Shown here: positions 32,490 to 41,100 of the stretch, piece by piece
Numbering within the stretch: position 1 is the first letter of the stretch
Layout of the letters: every line of letters begins with the position of its first letter
DNA from: Mycobacterium aquaticum
GTDB lineage: Bacteria > Actinomycetota > Actinomycetes > Mycobacteriales > Mycobacteriaceae
Assembly: GCF_002086485.1 (NCBI RefSeq)
Contig: NZ_MVHF01000018.1
Location: 1 to 64,000 of the forward strand
Direction of reading: 5' to 3'
DNA length: 64,000 nucleotides
The notes under the pieces: generated by a model
What the model saw: only the letters and a program-made list of their open reading frames with translations
The model's database searches: none
What the model was told of the DNA's origin: nothing
Translations under genes and position numbers: made by a program

Positions 32490-35333
32490 TCAGGCCGGCT
32501 GATTCACCGATTCCGGCACGGCGACGACGCGCCGCGGCCTGCTGCGCACCTTGAGCGGCCACCAGAACCAGCGCCCGAGGATCGCGGCGATGGACGGCGT
32601 CATCAACGACCGCACCACGAGCGTGTCGAACAGCAGGCCCAGGCCGATGGTGGTGCCGCCCTGCCCGATCGCGCGCAGATCGGACGTCACCATGGAGGCC
32701 ATCGTCACCGCGAAGACCAGGCCGGCCGCGGTCACGACGCCACCGGTGGCGCCCATCGCCCGGATGATGCCGGTCTTGATGCCCGCCCCGATCTCCTCTT
32801 TGAACCGGGACACCACCAACAGGTTGTAGTCCGACCCCACGGCCAGCAGGATGATCACCGAGAAGGCCAGTGTCATCCAGTGCAGTTCTATCCCGAGCAG
32901 GTATTGCCACACCAGCACCGACAAGCCGAATGATGCTGCCAGCGAGAGGATCACGGTCCCGACGATCACGAACGACGCGATGAGCGCCCGGGTGATGATC
33001 AGCATGACCATGAAGATCAGCGTGATCGCGCCCAACGCCGCGATCAGCAGGTCCCATTTGGCGCCGATCTGAATGTCCTTGTAGGTGGCCGCAGTACCGC
33101 CGAGCCAGAACTTGGCATCGGCCAGCGGGGTGCCCTTGACGGCCTCCTTGGCCGCCTGCAGCTCGGCGTCGACATGCGAAATGCCTTCCGGGGTAGCCGG
33201 ATCCGTGTCATGGGTGATGATGTACCGCGCTGATTTGCCGTCGGGCGAGATCAGCAGACGCAGACCGCGTTGGAAGTCCGGGCTGTCGAACGCCTCCGGC
33301 GGGAGGTAGAAGTAATCGTCACTCTTGGCCGAGTCGAACGCCTGCCCCATCGCGCTGGCGGTGTCGGTCATCCTGTCGATCTGGGTGATCAGCCCGTTGA
33401 ACGTGCTGTACATCGTCTTCAGGGTGCCCTGCATGTCCTTGGACACCGCGATCATCGGCGGCAACTGATCGAGCAACTGCGGCATGAGCGCATCCATGTC
33501 GTTCATGTTGCGCAGCAGCTTGGTGAGGCTGCCGCTGAGCCGATCGACGCCGTCGAGCCCGTCGAACAGCGATCGCATGGACCAGCACATCGGGATGTCG
33601 AAGCAGTGCGGCTCCCAGTACAGATAGTTGCGCAGCGGCCGGTAGAAATCGTCGAAATCGGCCATGTGGTCGCGCATCTCGTCGGTGACGGTCTTCATCT
33701 CCGTCGCCGTGCCCACCATGTCGTGGGTGGTGCCGGTGAGCTTGCGCATCAGATCCAGCATCTTCTCCATCGAGCCGATCATGATGCCCAGCTGGTCGCT
33801 CATCCGCTGCATGTCACCGACCCGGCCCTTGAGGAACTGCATGTTCTCGGTCATCGTCACCGACTGCAGGCTGACTTGAAAGGGTATGGAGCTGTGGGCA
33901 ATCGGATCACCCAGCGGTCGGGTGATGTTCTGTACGCGGGCGATGCCGGGCACCCGGAAGATGTTCTTGGCGATCTTGTCCAGCACGATCATGTTCGATG
34001 CCGTACGCAGATCCTGACCGGCCTCCACCAACAACATGTCGGGGTTCATCCGGGCGGCGCTGAAATGCCGTTCCGCAGCGGCGTATCCGACGTTCGACGG
34101 CAACGACTGCGGAATGTAGTGCCGATCGTTGTAGCTGGTCCGGTAGCCCGGCAGGGCGAGCAGCCCGACCAGGGCGATGGAGATGGCCGCCGCCAGGATC
34201 GGCACGGGCCACCGCACCACCGCGGTGCCGACGCGCCGCCAGCCGCGGGTCTTGATCGCCCGCTTGGCGTCGAATGCGCCGAACCGGCTGCCGACCGTGA
34301 GCACCGCGGGCGCCAGTGTCAGCGATGCCACCACGACGATGGACAAGCCGATGGCGCTGGGAATGCCCATGGAGCTGAAGTAGTTCAACCGCGTGAAATG
34401 CAGACACAGCATGGCGCCGGCCACGGTGAGGCCGGAGCCGAGGATGACGTGCCCGACGCCGTGAAATGCGGTGTAATAAGCGTCTTCTCGGTCCTGCCCG
34501 GCCTGACGGGCTTCCTGGTAGCGCCCGACCAGGAAGATGACGTAGTCGGTACCCGCAGCGATGGCCAATGAGGTGAGCAGGCTCGTCGAGAAGGTCGACA
34601 ACCCGAGCAGGTGCTGATTGCCGATCACCGCGACCACGCCCCGCGCCGAGTTCATCTCGATGAGCACGACGAACAAGGCCAGCACCGTGGTGACGATGGA
34701 CCGGTAGACGAGCAGCAACATCACGGTGATGACGATCAGCGTGATCACGGTGATCTTGACCATCGACTTGTCGCCGGCCTCGGTCATGTCGGTGGTCAGC
34801 GGCGCCTGGCCCGTCACGTACGCGTGCACGCCCGCGGGCGGGTGTGATCGGTCCACGATCTCGCGGATGGCCTCGACCGATTCCATACCCAGGGTTTCGC
34901 CCTGGTTGCCGGCAAGGTTGACCTGCACGTAGGCCGCCTTGCCGTCCGAGCTCTGCGAACCCGCGGCGGTGATCAGGTCACCCCAGTAGTTCTGCACGTG
35001 CTGAACGTGTTTGGTGTCGGCTTCGAGTTCCTTGACCAGGCCGTCGTAGTAGCGGTGCGCCTCGTCACCGAGTGGCTCGTCGCCCTCCAGCACGATCATC
35101 GCGATGCTGTCGGAGTCGAACTCCTGGAACTGCGCGCCCATCCGGTTCATCGCGATCATCGCAGGCGCGTCCTTGGGCGACAGCGACACCGAGTTCTCTT
35201 TGCCGACCTGTTCCAGTTGTGGCGCAATGGCATTGGTGACCACGGTGATCGCCAGCCAGATCAGGATGATCGGGATGGACAGCACCCGGAGCGTCCTGGC
35301 GATTCTCGGCCGGGTCGCGTGCGCGCCGGTCAT
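32490..35333 (-). CDS. MmpL-family RND transporter
   Basis: A 947 aa inner-membrane transporter with the MmpL plan: one N-terminal helix, a large periplasmic domain (about 45-190), five helices, a second very large periplasmic domain (about 390-750) and five to six C-terminal helices. The MmpL-specific segments LVYRSIVTTVLALFVVLIEM, FVVGRYQEARQAGQDREDAYYT-like FLVGRYQEARQAGQDRE and SDYNLLVVSRFKEE are clear. Members export lipids, siderophores or drugs with an MmpS partner. mmpS lies directly upstream, overlapping by four bases. Which paralogue of M. tuberculosis it matches best cannot be judged here; the MmpS-coupled, TetR-adjacent layout recalls mmpS4/L4 and mmpS5/L5. Confidence 0.92.
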   Translation of the reverse strand: MTGAHATRPRIARTLRVLSIPIILIWLAITVVTNAIAPQLEQVGKENSVSLSPKDAPAMIAMNRMGAQFQEFDSDSIAMIVLEGDEPLGDEAHRYYDGLVKELEADTKHVQHVQNYWGDLITAAGSQSSDGKAAYVQVNLAGNQGETLGMESVEAIREIVDRSHPPAGVHAYVTGQAPLTTDMTEAGDKSMVKITVITLIVITVMLLLVYRSIVTTVLALFVVLIEMNSARGVVAVIGNQHLLGLSTFSTSLLTSLAIAAGTDYVIFLVGRYQEARQAGQDREDAYYTAFHGVGHVILGSGLTVAGAMLCLHFTRLNYFSSMGIPSAIGLSIVVVASLTLAPAVLTVGSRFGAFDAKRAIKTRGWRRVGTAVVRWPVPILAAAISIALVGLLALPGYRTSYNDRHYIPQSLPSNVGYAAAERHFSAARMNPDMLLVEAGQDLRTASNMIVLDKIAKNIFRVPGIARVQNITRPLGDPIAHSSIPFQVSLQSVTMTENMQFLKGRVGDMQRMSDQLGIMIGSMEKMLDLMRKLTGTTHDMVGTATEMKTVTDEMRDHMADFDDFYRPLRNYLYWEPHCFDIPMCWSMRSLFDGLDGVDRLSGSLTKLLRNMNDMDALMPQLLDQLPPMIAVSKDMQGTLKTMYSTFNGLITQIDRMTDTASAMGQAFDSAKSDDYFYLPPEAFDSPDFQRGLRLLISPDGKSARYIITHDTDPATPEGISHVDAELQAAKEAVKGTPLADAKFWLGGTAATYKDIQIGAKWDLLIAALGAITLIFMVMLIITRALIASFVIVGTVILSLAASFGLSVLVWQYLLGIELHWMTLAFSVIILLAVGSDYNLLVVSRFKEEIGAGIKTGIIRAMGATGGVVTAAGLVFAVTMASMVTSDLRAIGQGGTTIGLGLLFDTLVVRSLMTPSIAAILGRWFWWPLKVRSRPRRVVAVPESVNQPA

Positions 35334-35776
35334 GCGGCTTTCACCAGGCAGAAGGCCTGAGCATCGTGGCCGGTGGACGACTGGTCCTCGCGCACTTCAC
35401 CATTGACGGTTATCCGGCACCTGATCGAGGTGCTGTCGCCTTGCGCGACGAGGTTGGCGAACATCGACGGCAGCGTCGTGGTGACCTGGAACGACCACGG
35501 CAGCGACGTGAAGTCGGCACGTTGCGGCTCGGCGTTCTCGTCCAAATAGCTGATGCTGCCCGCGGTCGACTCGGGCCCGAGCACCTCGTAGAGGACCCGT
35601 TTGGGATTGAACGGCACGATCTTGTCGACTCCCCCGCCGCCCGCGCCTGCCGACTGCTGCGAGCCGAAGATGCCGTGCATGCGGTACATGGCGAAGCCGC
35701 TGACCGCGAGCACGACCACCAGAATCAGTGGTATCCAGCCCCGTCGCAGGGCACGAAGAAAACCGAGCACCGCCAC
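35330..35776 (-). CDS. MmpS-family accessory protein
   Basis: A 148 aa partner of the adjoining MmpL. It has one N-terminal transmembrane helix (about 13-32, WIPLILVVVLAVSGFAMYRM) and an extracytoplasmic beta-rich domain with VLYEVLGPESTAGSISYLDE and the end ITVNGEVREDQSS, both typical of MmpS proteins. Start at GTG 35776 with GGGAAGG just upstream; a second GTG two codons later is possible. It diverges from a TetR regulator across a 122-bp region with palindromic sequence. Confidence 0.9.
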   Translation of the reverse strand: MAVLGFLRALRRGWIPLILVVVLAVSGFAMYRMHGIFGSQQSAGAGGGGVDKIVPFNPKRVLYEVLGPESTAGSISYLDENAEPQRADFTSLPWSFQVTTTLPSMFANLVAQGDSTSIRCRITVNGEVREDQSSTGHDAQAFCLVKAA

Positions 35777-35841
35777 CCACCTTCCCGACCAATGGAGCGT
35801 GCACCCTGTGAGTAGGTCCTCCGAAAACCCTGAGAGAACTT

Positions 35842-35860
35842 ACTAGTTCACTAATGGAAC
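35842..35860. promoter_or_regulatory. overlapping palindromes between mmpS and tetR
   Basis: ACTAGT (35842-35847) is a perfect hexamer palindrome and overlaps GTTC-ACTAATG-GAAC (35846-35860), whose four-base arms are exact reverse complements. The AT-rich block stands out in GC-rich surroundings and sits between divergent mmpS and tetR, so it is a reasonable TetR operator. Confidence 0.45.
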
Positions 35861-35898
35861 GTCAACGCTCCACTTTGGGGCGGAGTTACGATGGCACG

Positions 35899-36465
35899 AT
35901 GGGCGCCGTCACAGAGCAGTTGTCTGGTTCGCAGGTCCGCACCCGTAATGCCATCCTCGCTGCGACCGCCTCGGTGATCGCCCGCAACCGCACCGCCACC
36001 TTGCCCGACATCGCCCAGGCCGCCGGCGTCGGCCGTACCACTGTGCACCGCTACTTCCCGGACCGGGAATGCCTGATGACCCAGACCAGGGCCGACTCGA
36101 TCCGCATGCTCGACAAGGCGATTCGCGAGGCCGCCACCGACCAGGGCCCCGCCCTCGACGCCATGCGCAGGGCCATCGCGGCGATGGCCTCAGCCGGTGA
36201 CCGCATCCTGTTCCTGTTCGACGATCCCGCCGTGATGCGCGACGTTCCACCGGCCGAACAGCCCAACGAAGACCTGGTCCTGGACCTCATCCGGCGAGGG
36301 CAGGAGGAAGGCGTGTTCACCTCCGACCTCAGTGTGGAGTGGATCGAGCACACCCTGTTCGCGTTGGTGCACTGGGCGTGCCGTGACGCCAATGCGGGCA
36401 CCCTGCCCCGTCACGCCGTGGTGCCGACCATCATCCGGACCTTCGAAGGCGGCTGCGGGACCTGA
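35899..36465 (+). CDS. TetR-family regulator, probably of mmpS-mmpL
   Basis: A 188 aa regulator with an N-terminal TetR DNA-binding domain (RTRNAILAATASVIARNRTATLPDIAQAAGVGRTTVHRYF, about 12-52) and a helical ligand domain. Start at ATG 35899 (MGAVTEQL); an upstream ATG at 35854 is in frame but lies within the likely operator. Divergent orientation to mmpS suggests that it represses the efflux pair and itself, as TetR proteins next to exporters commonly do. The inducer is unknown. Confidence 0.83.
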   Translation: MGAVTEQLSGSQVRTRNAILAATASVIARNRTATLPDIAQAAGVGRTTVHRYFPDRECLMTQTRADSIRMLDKAIREAATDQGPALDAMRRAIAAMASAGDRILFLFDDPAVMRDVPPAEQPNEDLVLDLIRRGQEEGVFTSDLSVEWIEHTLFALVHWACRDANAGTLPRHAVVPTIIRTFEGGCGT

Positions 36466-36585
36466 AGCTCGATCAACCGATGAATCGGCTGGTCATTGGC
36501 CGCCAGTGATTCTGACGATCGGCGGCCGGTGCCCGATGGCATCCGCTTTACTGAAACGGATCTCTCGAGCGTCAGGCGCGGAGGC

Positions 36586-36969
36586 ATGGTGACCGAGGCA
36601 ACAACTTCGCTGTATCGACGGCTGGGTGGCTACGACGTGATCGCGGCCGTCATCGACGACATGTTCGCCGCGTTGCGGGCCGACCCGGCGTTCGCGCGTT
36701 TCGCATCGGGCCGAAGCCTGGATTCCCATATGCGCGCCCGGCAGTTACTGGTCGACCAGATGTGTGAGCTCAGCGGTGGACCGTGCTACTACATCGGGCG
36801 CGATATGAGGACCGCCCACGACGGCCTGGCCATCTCCGAAGCCGAATGGCACGCCAACATGAACTACGCCGACGCCGCACTGATGAAGAACGGCGTCGCA
36901 GAGCTCGAAAGAGCCGAGTTCCTGGCGCTTTTCGAGCGCTACCGCAACGAGATCGTCGAAACCGACTAA
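36586..36969 (+). CDS. group I truncated haemoglobin-like protein
   Basis: A 127 aa globin of the 2-on-2 type. LYRRLGGYDVIAAVIDDMF at the start matches the AB region, and RDMRTAHDGLAISEAEW carries the proximal histidine (His78) of the F helix. By alignment from memory with trHbN, the B10 position that is Tyr in M. tuberculosis GlbN is Phe27 here, so oxygen handling may differ from the NO-dioxygenase type. The ATG at 36586 has GGAGG only one base away; the GTG next to it (36589) is better spaced and may be the true start. Its TAA stop overlaps the TAG stop of the convergent gene (shared CTAA). Confidence 0.78.
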   Translation: MVTEATTSLYRRLGGYDVIAAVIDDMFAALRADPAFARFASGRSLDSHMRARQLLVDQMCELSGGPCYYIGRDMRTAHDGLAISEAEWHANMNYADAALMKNGVAELERAEFLALFERYRNEIVETD

Positions 36970-37304
36970 ACCGGAGGCATCTCGGAGGGTGGCGGAGCGA
37001 AGCCCCACTTGTCCGGGTTCTTCGGTGAGTACACCACGGGAATCAGCTGCCCCATGGTCGGCCACGCGGAGACGTCGACCGCCATGCGCTGATACACCAC
37101 ATGCTCGTTGACCGTCGGTCCGTTGATGACGCCGGTGATCGTGACGAACTGCTCTCCTTCGGCGTCGGGACGCGGACTGACGCCCGTGACCAGCAGCGTC
37201 CCCGAAACGGCATCGGGCCCCATGCCGCGACGTCGCATGATCCGCGGGGCCAGCAGCAACACCAGCACGCCCACGAGCAACAGGAGTATCCCGAATTCCC
37301 ACAC
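36966..37304 (-). CDS. small membrane protein with beta-rich domain
   Basis: A 112 aa protein starting at GTG 37304 (VWEFG). One N-terminal transmembrane helix (about 3-20, FGILLLLVGVLVLLLAP) is followed by a basic stop-transfer RIMRRRG and an about 80-residue domain (TGVSPRPDAEGEQFVTITGVINGP) ending PPPSEMPPV. It resembles the DUF3592-like soluble modules seen in actinobacteria, but I cannot assign it with certainty. It faces hisN divergently with 23 bp between starts. Confidence 0.65.
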   Translation of the reverse strand: MWEFGILLLLVGVLVLLLAPRIMRRRGMGPDAVSGTLLVTGVSPRPDAEGEQFVTITGVINGPTVNEHVVYQRMAVDVSAWPTMGQLIPVVYSPKNPDKWGFAPPPSEMPPV

Positions 37305-37327
37305 ACGGCCATGGTAGGACTGCTGCC

Positions 37328-38110
37328 ATGAGCACCTCCGCAGATGACTTGACCCTGGCACTCGCATTGGCCGATCAGGCCGACGCTCTGACCATGGCCC
37401 GCTTCGGCGCCCTGGACCTGCGCGTCGAAACCAAACCGGATCTGACGCCCGTCACCGACGCCGACCGCGGTGCCGAGGAATCACTGCGCGCGACGCTGGC
37501 CCAAGCACGGCCGGAGGACTCGGTGTTCGGCGAAGAGTTCGGTGGCACAACCACTTTGACCGGCCGGCAGTGGGTTCTGGATCCGATCGACGGCACCAAG
37601 AACTTCGTCCGCGGCGTGCCTGTGTGGTGCACGCTGATCGCCCTGCTGGTGGACGGCACGCCGACCGTCGGCGTTGTCAGCGCACCGGCCCTGGCGCGTC
37701 GCTGGTGGGCCGGTGCGGGCCAGGGCGCGTTCGGTTCGTTCGCCGGGCAGACCCGCAAGCTGGCCGTCTCCGGCATCAGCGACCTGGCCTCGGCAAGCCT
37801 GTCGTATTCCGACCTGACCACCGGTTGGGAAGACCGCCGGGACCGCTTTGTCGAGCTGACCGACGCAGTGTGGCGAGTGCGGGCCTACGGGGACTTCTGG
37901 TCCTACTGCATGGTCGCCGAGGGCGCCGTGGACATCGCTTGCGAGCCCGAGGTGAAGCTGTGGGACATCGCCCCGCTCGACATCCTCATCCGCGAGGCCG
38001 GAGGGGTGTTCACCAGCATCGACGGCGCCGACGGACCGCACGGCGGCAGCGCGTTGGCGACCAATGGACAGCTGCACGCGGAGGTGCTCAAGCGGCTGTC
38101 GGCAAGCTGA
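37328..38110 (+). CDS. hisN: histidinol-phosphatase, inositol-monophosphatase type
   Basis: A 260 aa enzyme of the IMPase superfamily; the actinobacterial HisN hydrolyses histidinol phosphate in histidine synthesis. Metal-site motifs are complete: DLTPVTDADRGAEE, GEEFGG (Glu), LDPIDGTKNFVRG, and EVKLWDIAPLDILIREAGG. In M. tuberculosis the orthologue (Rv3137) also sits shortly before fadE24-fadE23, which supports the call over a general inositol phosphatase. The other his genes are elsewhere. Confidence 0.88.
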   Translation: MSTSADDLTLALALADQADALTMARFGALDLRVETKPDLTPVTDADRGAEESLRATLAQARPEDSVFGEEFGGTTTLTGRQWVLDPIDGTKNFVRGVPVWCTLIALLVDGTPTVGVVSAPALARRWWAGAGQGAFGSFAGQTRKLAVSGISDLASASLSYSDLTTGWEDRRDRFVELTDAVWRVRAYGDFWSYCMVAEGAVDIACEPEVKLWDIAPLDILIREAGGVFTSIDGADGPHGGSALATNGQLHAEVLKRLSAS

Positions 38111-38152
38111 GCCGAGCCGTGTGACGGGTGTGAAGTTGGTTACAACCGCGCC

Positions 38153-38176
38153 GTACCTTACTCCGGAGTAAGATAC
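38153..38176. promoter_or_regulatory. palindromic operator candidate upstream of fadE24
   Basis: CTTACTCCGGAGTAAG is a perfect 16-bp palindrome (38157-38172); GTA and TAC on its flanks extend it to 24 bp with one mismatched pair. It sits 43 bp before the fadE24 ATG. The geometry fits a TetR-type repressor of fatty-acid genes; no candidate regulator is adjacent. Confidence 0.62.
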
Positions 38177-38214
38177 GGTCATGGCGTCGCCACTCCCAAC
38201 TAGAGGCAGCTGAC

Positions 38215-39612
38215 ATGACCAACACCCTGCCGTCCAAGAACGGCTCTGCACCCCGTCCCCAGCGGTCCGCCCGGCCGAGCGCCGTGGGCCTGCACAAGCA
38301 CAAGCGGACAGCGACCGACATCGGGTTGGCGCTGATCACCCCGATCGTCGGCCAGGAGTTCCTGGACCGCTACGGATTGCGCGACCCGCTCAACCGCGGC
38401 CTGAAATACGGTGTGAAGCAGGTATTTTCAACCGCGGGCGCGGCCACCCGGCAGTTCAAGCGGGTTCAGGGCGTGGGTAAGGCACCCACCCGGCTCAAGC
38501 CCAGCGGCGCCGATTACTTCGACCTGACGCCCGACGACGACCAGAAGATGATCGTCGAAACCGTCAACGAGTTCGCCGAAGAGATCCTGCGGCCCGCGGC
38601 CCACGACGCCGACGAAGCCGCCACCTATCCGGCCGACCTGATCGCCAAGGCCGCCGAGCTGGGCATCACCGCCGTCAACGTTCCCGAGGACTTCGACGGC
38701 ATCGCCGAGCACCGCAGCACGGTCACCAATGCACTGGTCGCCGAGGCACTGGCCTACGGCGACATGGGCCTGGCCCTGCCGATCCTGGCGCCCGGCGGCG
38801 TCGCCGCAGCGCTGACCCACTGGGGCAGCGCGGACCAGCAGGCCACCTACCTCACGGAGTTCGCGAGCGAGAACGTGCCGCAGGGGTGTGTGGCGATCGC
38901 CGAACCGCACGCGCTGTTCGACCCCACCGCGCTCAAGACCACTGCGGTCCGCACTCCCAGCGGCTACCGCCTGTCCGGCGTGAAGTCTCTGGTGCCGGCC
39001 GCCGCCGATGCCGAATTGTTCATCGTCGCAGCACAACTCAATGGCAAGCCGGCCCTCTTCATCGTCGAGGCGGCGTCGGCAGGGCTGACCGTCAAGGCCG
39101 ATCCCAGCATGGGTATCCGCGCGGCCGCGCTCGGTCAGGTCGAACTCGACAACGTGGCGGTGCCGTTGAGCGCCCGGCTCGGTGAGGACGACGCGACCGA
39201 CGAGGATTACTTGGAGGCCATCGCACTCTCGCGGCTCGGCTGGGCGGCGCTCGCGGTAGGCACGTCGCACGCCGTGCTGGACTACGTGATTCCCTACATC
39301 AAGGAACGCCACGCCTTCGGCGAGCCCATCGCCCACCGCCAGTCGGTGGCGTTCATGACCGCCAACATCGCCATCGAACTCGACGGCCTGCGGCTGATCA
39401 CCTGGCGCGGCGCGGCCCGCGCCGAACAGGGTCTGCCGTTCGCCCGCGAGGCCGCACTGGCCAAGAAGCTCGGCACCGACAAGGGCATGCAGATCGGTCT
39501 GGACGGCGTCCAGCTGCTCGGCGGCCACGGCTACACCAAGGAACACCCGGTCGAGCGCTGGTACCGCGATCTGCGGGCCATCGGCGTCGCCGAGGGTGTC
39601 GTAGTCATCTAG
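38215..39612 (+). CDS. fadE24: acyl-CoA dehydrogenase FadE24
   Basis: A 465 aa flavoenzyme of fatty-acid beta-oxidation. It has an N-terminal extension of about 90 residues (KNGSAPRPQRSARPSAVGLH, then DRYGLRDPLNRGLKYGVKQ) before the ACAD fold, which begins near DLTPDDDQKMIVETVNEFAEE. The C-terminal segment GVQLLGGHGYTKEHPVERWYRDLR is typical. It pairs with fadE23 30 bp downstream, as in M. tuberculosis (Rv3139-Rv3140), suggesting a heteromeric dehydrogenase. A strong palindrome upstream indicates repressor control. The usual catalytic base should be assigned by alignment. Confidence 0.92.
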   Translation: MTNTLPSKNGSAPRPQRSARPSAVGLHKHKRTATDIGLALITPIVGQEFLDRYGLRDPLNRGLKYGVKQVFSTAGAATRQFKRVQGVGKAPTRLKPSGADYFDLTPDDDQKMIVETVNEFAEEILRPAAHDADEAATYPADLIAKAAELGITAVNVPEDFDGIAEHRSTVTNALVAEALAYGDMGLALPILAPGGVAAALTHWGSADQQATYLTEFASENVPQGCVAIAEPHALFDPTALKTTAVRTPSGYRLSGVKSLVPAAADAELFIVAAQLNGKPALFIVEAASAGLTVKADPSMGIRAAALGQVELDNVAVPLSARLGEDDATDEDYLEAIALSRLGWAALAVGTSHAVLDYVIPYIKERHAFGEPIAHRQSVAFMTANIAIELDGLRLITWRGAARAEQGLPFAREAALAKKLGTDKGMQIGLDGVQLLGGHGYTKEHPVERWYRDLRAIGVAEGVVVI

Positions 39613-39642
39613 CCCAGCGGTCCTCCAAGCGAAAGACACATC

Positions 39643-40863
39643 ATGGCAATCAATTTGGAAATGCCCCGCAAGCTCCAAGCGGTCATCGAGAAGGGCCATC
39701 AGGGCGCCGCGGAGATGCTTCGCCCCATCTCGCGCAAGTACGACCTGGCCGAGCACGCCTATCCCGTCGAACTCGACACCCTGGCCAACCTGTTCGAGGG
39801 CATCTCGAGCGCCAAGACCATCTCGTTCGCGGGTGCCGAGGCATTCCGCGACGACGCCAACGGCGACGGTCAGAAGACCACGGTCAACGGTGCCAACATG
39901 TCGGCTCTGCTCAACGCCCTCGAAATCAGCTGGGGCGATGTGGCATTGCTGTTGTCGGTGCCGCGCCAAGGCCTGGGCAACGCGGCCATCTCGTCGGTCG
40001 CCACCCCTGAGCAGCTGGAGCGGCTCGGCAAGGACGTGTGGGCCGCGATGGCCATCACCGAACCGGGCTTCGGCTCAGACTCGGCGGCGGTGAGCACGAC
40101 GGCCGTGCTCGACGGCGACGAGTATGTGATCAACGGCGAGAAGATCTTCGTCACCGCGGGCTCGCGCGCCACCCACATCGTGGTGTGGGCGACGCTGGAC
40201 AAGTCACTCGGCCGGGCGGCGATCAAGTCGTTCATCGTGCCGCGCGAACACCCCGGTGTCACCGTGGAGCGCCTCGAGCACAAGCTCGGTATCAAGGCCT
40301 CCGACACCGCGGTGATCCGCTTCGAAAACGCCCGCATCCCCAAGGACAACCTGCTGGGCGATCCGGAGATCCACGTGGAGAAGGGCTTTGCCGGGGTCAT
40401 GGAGACCTTCGACAACACCCGTCCCATCGTGGCGGCGATGGCCGTAGGTATCGCCCGCGCCGCCCTGGAGGACCTGCGGGCCATCCTCACCGATGCCGGC
40501 GTGGAGATCTCCTACGACAAGCCCGCGCACGCGCAGAGCGCCCCCGCGGCGGAGTTCCTGCGGATGGAGGCCGACTGGGAGGCCGGTTATCTGTTGACCG
40601 TGCGCTCGGCGTGGCAGGCCGACAACAGCATCCCGAACTCCAAAGAGGCCTCGATGGGTAAGGCCAAGGCCGCCCGGGTGGCCAGCGACATCACCCTCAA
40701 GGCTGTCGAAATGGCCGGAACCGTGGGCTATTCCGAGCAGACCCTGCTGGAGAAGTGGGCCCGCGATTCCAAGATCCTCGACATCTTCGAAGGCACGCAG
40801 CAGATTCAGCAGCTGGTGGTGGCCCGCCGCCTGCTTGGCCTGTCCTCGGCCGAATTGAAGTAG
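39643..40863 (+). CDS. fadE23: acyl-CoA dehydrogenase FadE23
   Basis: A 406 aa acyl-CoA dehydrogenase, probable partner of FadE24. Flavin and substrate motifs are present: AMAITEPGFGSDSAAVSTTA, DEYVINGEKIFVTAGSRA, and KILDIFEGTQQIQQLVVARR at the C-terminus. The ATG has AAGCGAAAG upstream, a weak ribosome site, and the short gap to fadE24 implies one transcript. A terminator hairpin follows. In related genomes the next gene is an oxidoreductase (fadB4 in M. tuberculosis); here that position holds a broken AcuI-like gene. Confidence 0.92.
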   Translation: MAINLEMPRKLQAVIEKGHQGAAEMLRPISRKYDLAEHAYPVELDTLANLFEGISSAKTISFAGAEAFRDDANGDGQKTTVNGANMSALLNALEISWGDVALLLSVPRQGLGNAAISSVATPEQLERLGKDVWAAMAITEPGFGSDSAAVSTTAVLDGDEYVINGEKIFVTAGSRATHIVVWATLDKSLGRAAIKSFIVPREHPGVTVERLEHKLGIKASDTAVIRFENARIPKDNLLGDPEIHVEKGFAGVMETFDNTRPIVAAMAVGIARAALEDLRAILTDAGVEISYDKPAHAQSAPAAEFLRMEADWEAGYLLTVRSAWQADNSIPNSKEASMGKAKAARVASDITLKAVEMAGTVGYSEQTLLEKWARDSKILDIFEGTQQIQQLVVARRLLGLSSAELK

Positions 40864-40886
40864 GTTCTCTGCCGCAGTTCGCCCGG

Positions 40887-40917
40887 CGAGCAGTCCGCCA
40901 TCGGCGGGGACTGCTCG
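40887..40917. terminator. hairpin after fadE23
   Basis: CGAGCAGTCC and GGACTGCTCG are exact reverse complements around an 11-base loop. The hairpin lies between the fadE23 stop (40863) and the start of the broken oxidoreductase gene (40935), so the latter probably had its own promoter or depended on read-through. Confidence 0.6.
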
Positions 40918-40934
40918 GCTCATAGGGTGAGGCC

Positions 40935-41081
40935 ATGGACACGTTTCAGGCACTCATCGCGAGACAGGACGGCGACCGCATCGACGCGGCAGTCGAGACG
41001 CTCGAGGAGTCGGCACTGCCCCCGGGCGAGGTGACCATCCGAGTGCAGTACTCCAGCGTCAACTTCAAGGATGCCGTTGCG
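40935..41081 (+). pseudogene. 5' fragment of AcuI/YhdH-type quinone oxidoreductase gene
   Basis: The first about 49 codons, MDTFQALIARQDGDRIDAAV onward, match the start of the zinc-free MDR proteins of the YhdH/AcuI (acrylyl-CoA reductase) group, ending with SSVNFKDA. The frame then runs into IS607 sequence and stops at TGA 41088-41090. The continuation, TPKGGVVRDYPIVPGIDLAG, resumes after the element near 43081. A ribosome site GTGAGG precedes the ATG. Position after fadE23 matches fadB4 of M. tuberculosis, although orthology is not proven. Confidence 0.85.
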
Positions 41082-41100
41082 AGTGAGTGATCGTTAGTGG

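Noticed and set aside
33270..34571. Long plus-strand open frame antisense to mmpL (about 430 codons, His-rich)
   Set aside because: It is the complement-frame shadow of a well-supported MmpL gene in GC-rich DNA; no ribosome site and no family resemblance.
36498..36527. GGCCGCC/GGCGGCC inverted repeat upstream of the globin gene
   Set aside because: Only 7-bp GC arms with a 16-base loop, which is expected by chance at this base composition; no position-specific support.
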